From the NCBI RefSeq assembly GCF_004138295.1, contig NZ_SCFM01000002.1, forward strand, positions 124,001-188,000: a stretch of DNA of 64,000 nt. The letters are read 5' to 3'. Made by a program: the position numbers and the translations under genes. The notes beneath the pieces were generated by a model. It was not told the DNA's origin. It was given only the letters and a program-made list of their open reading frames with translations, and made no database searches. Of the stretch, positions 63,343 to 64,000 are shown one piece after another; position 1 is the stretch's first letter, and every line of letters begins with the position of its first letter. Origin of the DNA: Ectobacillus funiculus. Lineage in GTDB: Bacteria; Bacillota; Bacilli; Bacillales; Bacillaceae_G.

Positions 63343-64000
63343 ATGAAACGTACGGTTTTCAGTCTGTTCTGCTTATTATGTGTATGTACAGTATTCCTTA
63401 CAGGCTGCTGGGACCAGCGGGAGTTAAATAAAATAGCTCTTGTAATGGCCCTAGGGTTAGATAAAGCAAAAGGAAAAGAGGAATATCGCGTCTCGTATCA
63501 AGTTGTGAATCCAACAGAAATTTCGGGGAAAACAGGGACGGGAAGAACAACACCTGTTACAGTTTACAGCAATTCCGGTTCTACGATATTCGAAGCACTC
63601 CGCAATGCGGCAGAGGTAACACCTCGACAGTTAATGATTTCGCATATAAACATTATTGTAATCGGGGAAGAGTTAGCAAAAGAAGGTGTACACGGTATGT
63701 TAGATTTTTTTGAAAGAGATGATGAAGGCCGTTTAACGTCAAATTTGCTTATAGCCAAAAATACTGAGGCGGAAGAAGTCCTTAAAACACTTACACCTAT
63801 AGAAAGAGTCCCAGCAATTGCAATAGAAGGAAAGCTCGAAACAATGGTCAAAAAATTGTCTAAAGGCTACAGTGTTGAAATGGATGAGGTGATACGGGGA
63901 GCATTAAGAAAAGGGGGCGGGCCTGTTATTAGTGGAGTTGAACTAATTGGAAATACTAAATCAGGATCAAAGGCATCAGGTATAAAAATAACGACACCAG
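63343..64000 (+). CDS. Spore germinant receptor C subunit (Ger(x)C), cut by window edge
   Basis: The ATG at 63343 follows AAAGGGGAATGC. The lipoprotein signal ends VFLTGCWDQ, with the family's WD after the Cys (about 24). About 219 residues are visible, including PRQLMISHINIIVIGEELAK from the first domain, and the frame is open at the right edge. The A-C gene order differs from A-B-C at 29204-32935. Confidence 0.93.
   Translation, partial: MKRTVFSLFCLLCVCTVFLTGCWDQRELNKIALVMALGLDKAKGKEEYRVSYQVVNPTEISGKTGTGRTTPVTVYSNSGSTIFEALRNAAEVTPRQLMISHINIIVIGEELAKEGVHGMLDFFERDDEGRLTSNLLIAKNTEAEEVLKTLTPIERVPAIAIEGKLETMVKKLSKGYSVEMDEVIRGALRKGGGPVISGVELIGNTKSGSKASGIKITTP

Overview
The window is chromosomal DNA of an endospore-forming, low-to-mid GC Bacillota, most likely a member of the Bacillaceae or a close relative. 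The reasons are two GerA/GerB/GerC germinant-receptor operons, a YjcZ-type sporulation peptide gene, a cytochrome aa3-type quinol oxidase operon (qoxABCD), a YxiN/DbpA helicase, strong AGGAGG-type ribosome binding sites, frequent GTG/TTG starts and many U-tract terminators. I cannot name the species. No tRNA, rRNA, CRISPR array, prophage or intact insertion sequence was seen.

Layout. 1-2.5 kb: 3' part of a secreted phosphoesterase, then gene remnants and a DUF3934 gene. 2.6-7.5 kb: SWIM/SNF2 helicase and dbpA. 7.8-9.9 kb: a PfkB-kinase remnant, and a SufR-like regulator divergent from two small membrane-protein genes with two matching palindromes between them. 10.1-15.5 kb: a complete NAD salvage cluster (NrtR-like Nudix regulator, pncA, pncB, nadD, nadE) with three copies of one operator-like motif. 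15.8-19.7 kb: a nucleotidase and a disrupted secreted protein. 20.4-24.8 kb: qoxABCD followed by a decayed ctaB. 24.8-29.1 kb: very small membrane proteins, a lipoprotein, a phytase-like esterase and a group II intron scar. 29.2-33 kb: gerA-gerB-gerC. 33.6-43.4 kb: cupredoxin, ThDP enzyme, sugar dehydrogenase, thioredoxin-like protein, secreted nucleotidase, HupE-like protein, DUF1284, YciI. 43.7-46.3 kb: a truncated sensor kinase and a patatin-like phospholipase. 46.5-52.5 kb: dicarboxylate/amino-acid transporter, GlnK/GlnL-like two-component system and malic enzyme. 52.7-56.2 kb: zinc-ribbon protein, aldolase-like enzyme, YjcZ-type peptide, GNAT. 57.1-60 kb: fruK-fruA. 60.4-61.5 kb: acyltransferase. 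61.7-64 kb: a second ger operon (gerA-gerC order), cut by the window edge.

How the genes work together. The NAD cluster encodes every step from nicotinamide to NAD, and its regulator-like Nudix protein is its first gene. The transporter, two-component system and malic enzyme look like one uptake-and-oxidation module: a TTTTGT-N4-TTTTGT direct repeat lies 82-101 bp before the start codon of the transporter, of a duplicated relic of its leader, and of the malic enzyme. The fru genes import fructose as fructose-1-phosphate and phosphorylate it again.

The window is also rich in decay: remnants of ClC, PfkB, CtaB, Rieske-oxidoreductase, histidine-kinase and SNF2 genes, two group II intron scars, and dispersed intergenic repeats. 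One repeat of about 135 bp sits immediately behind intrinsic terminators and ends in its own hairpin plus T-tract.
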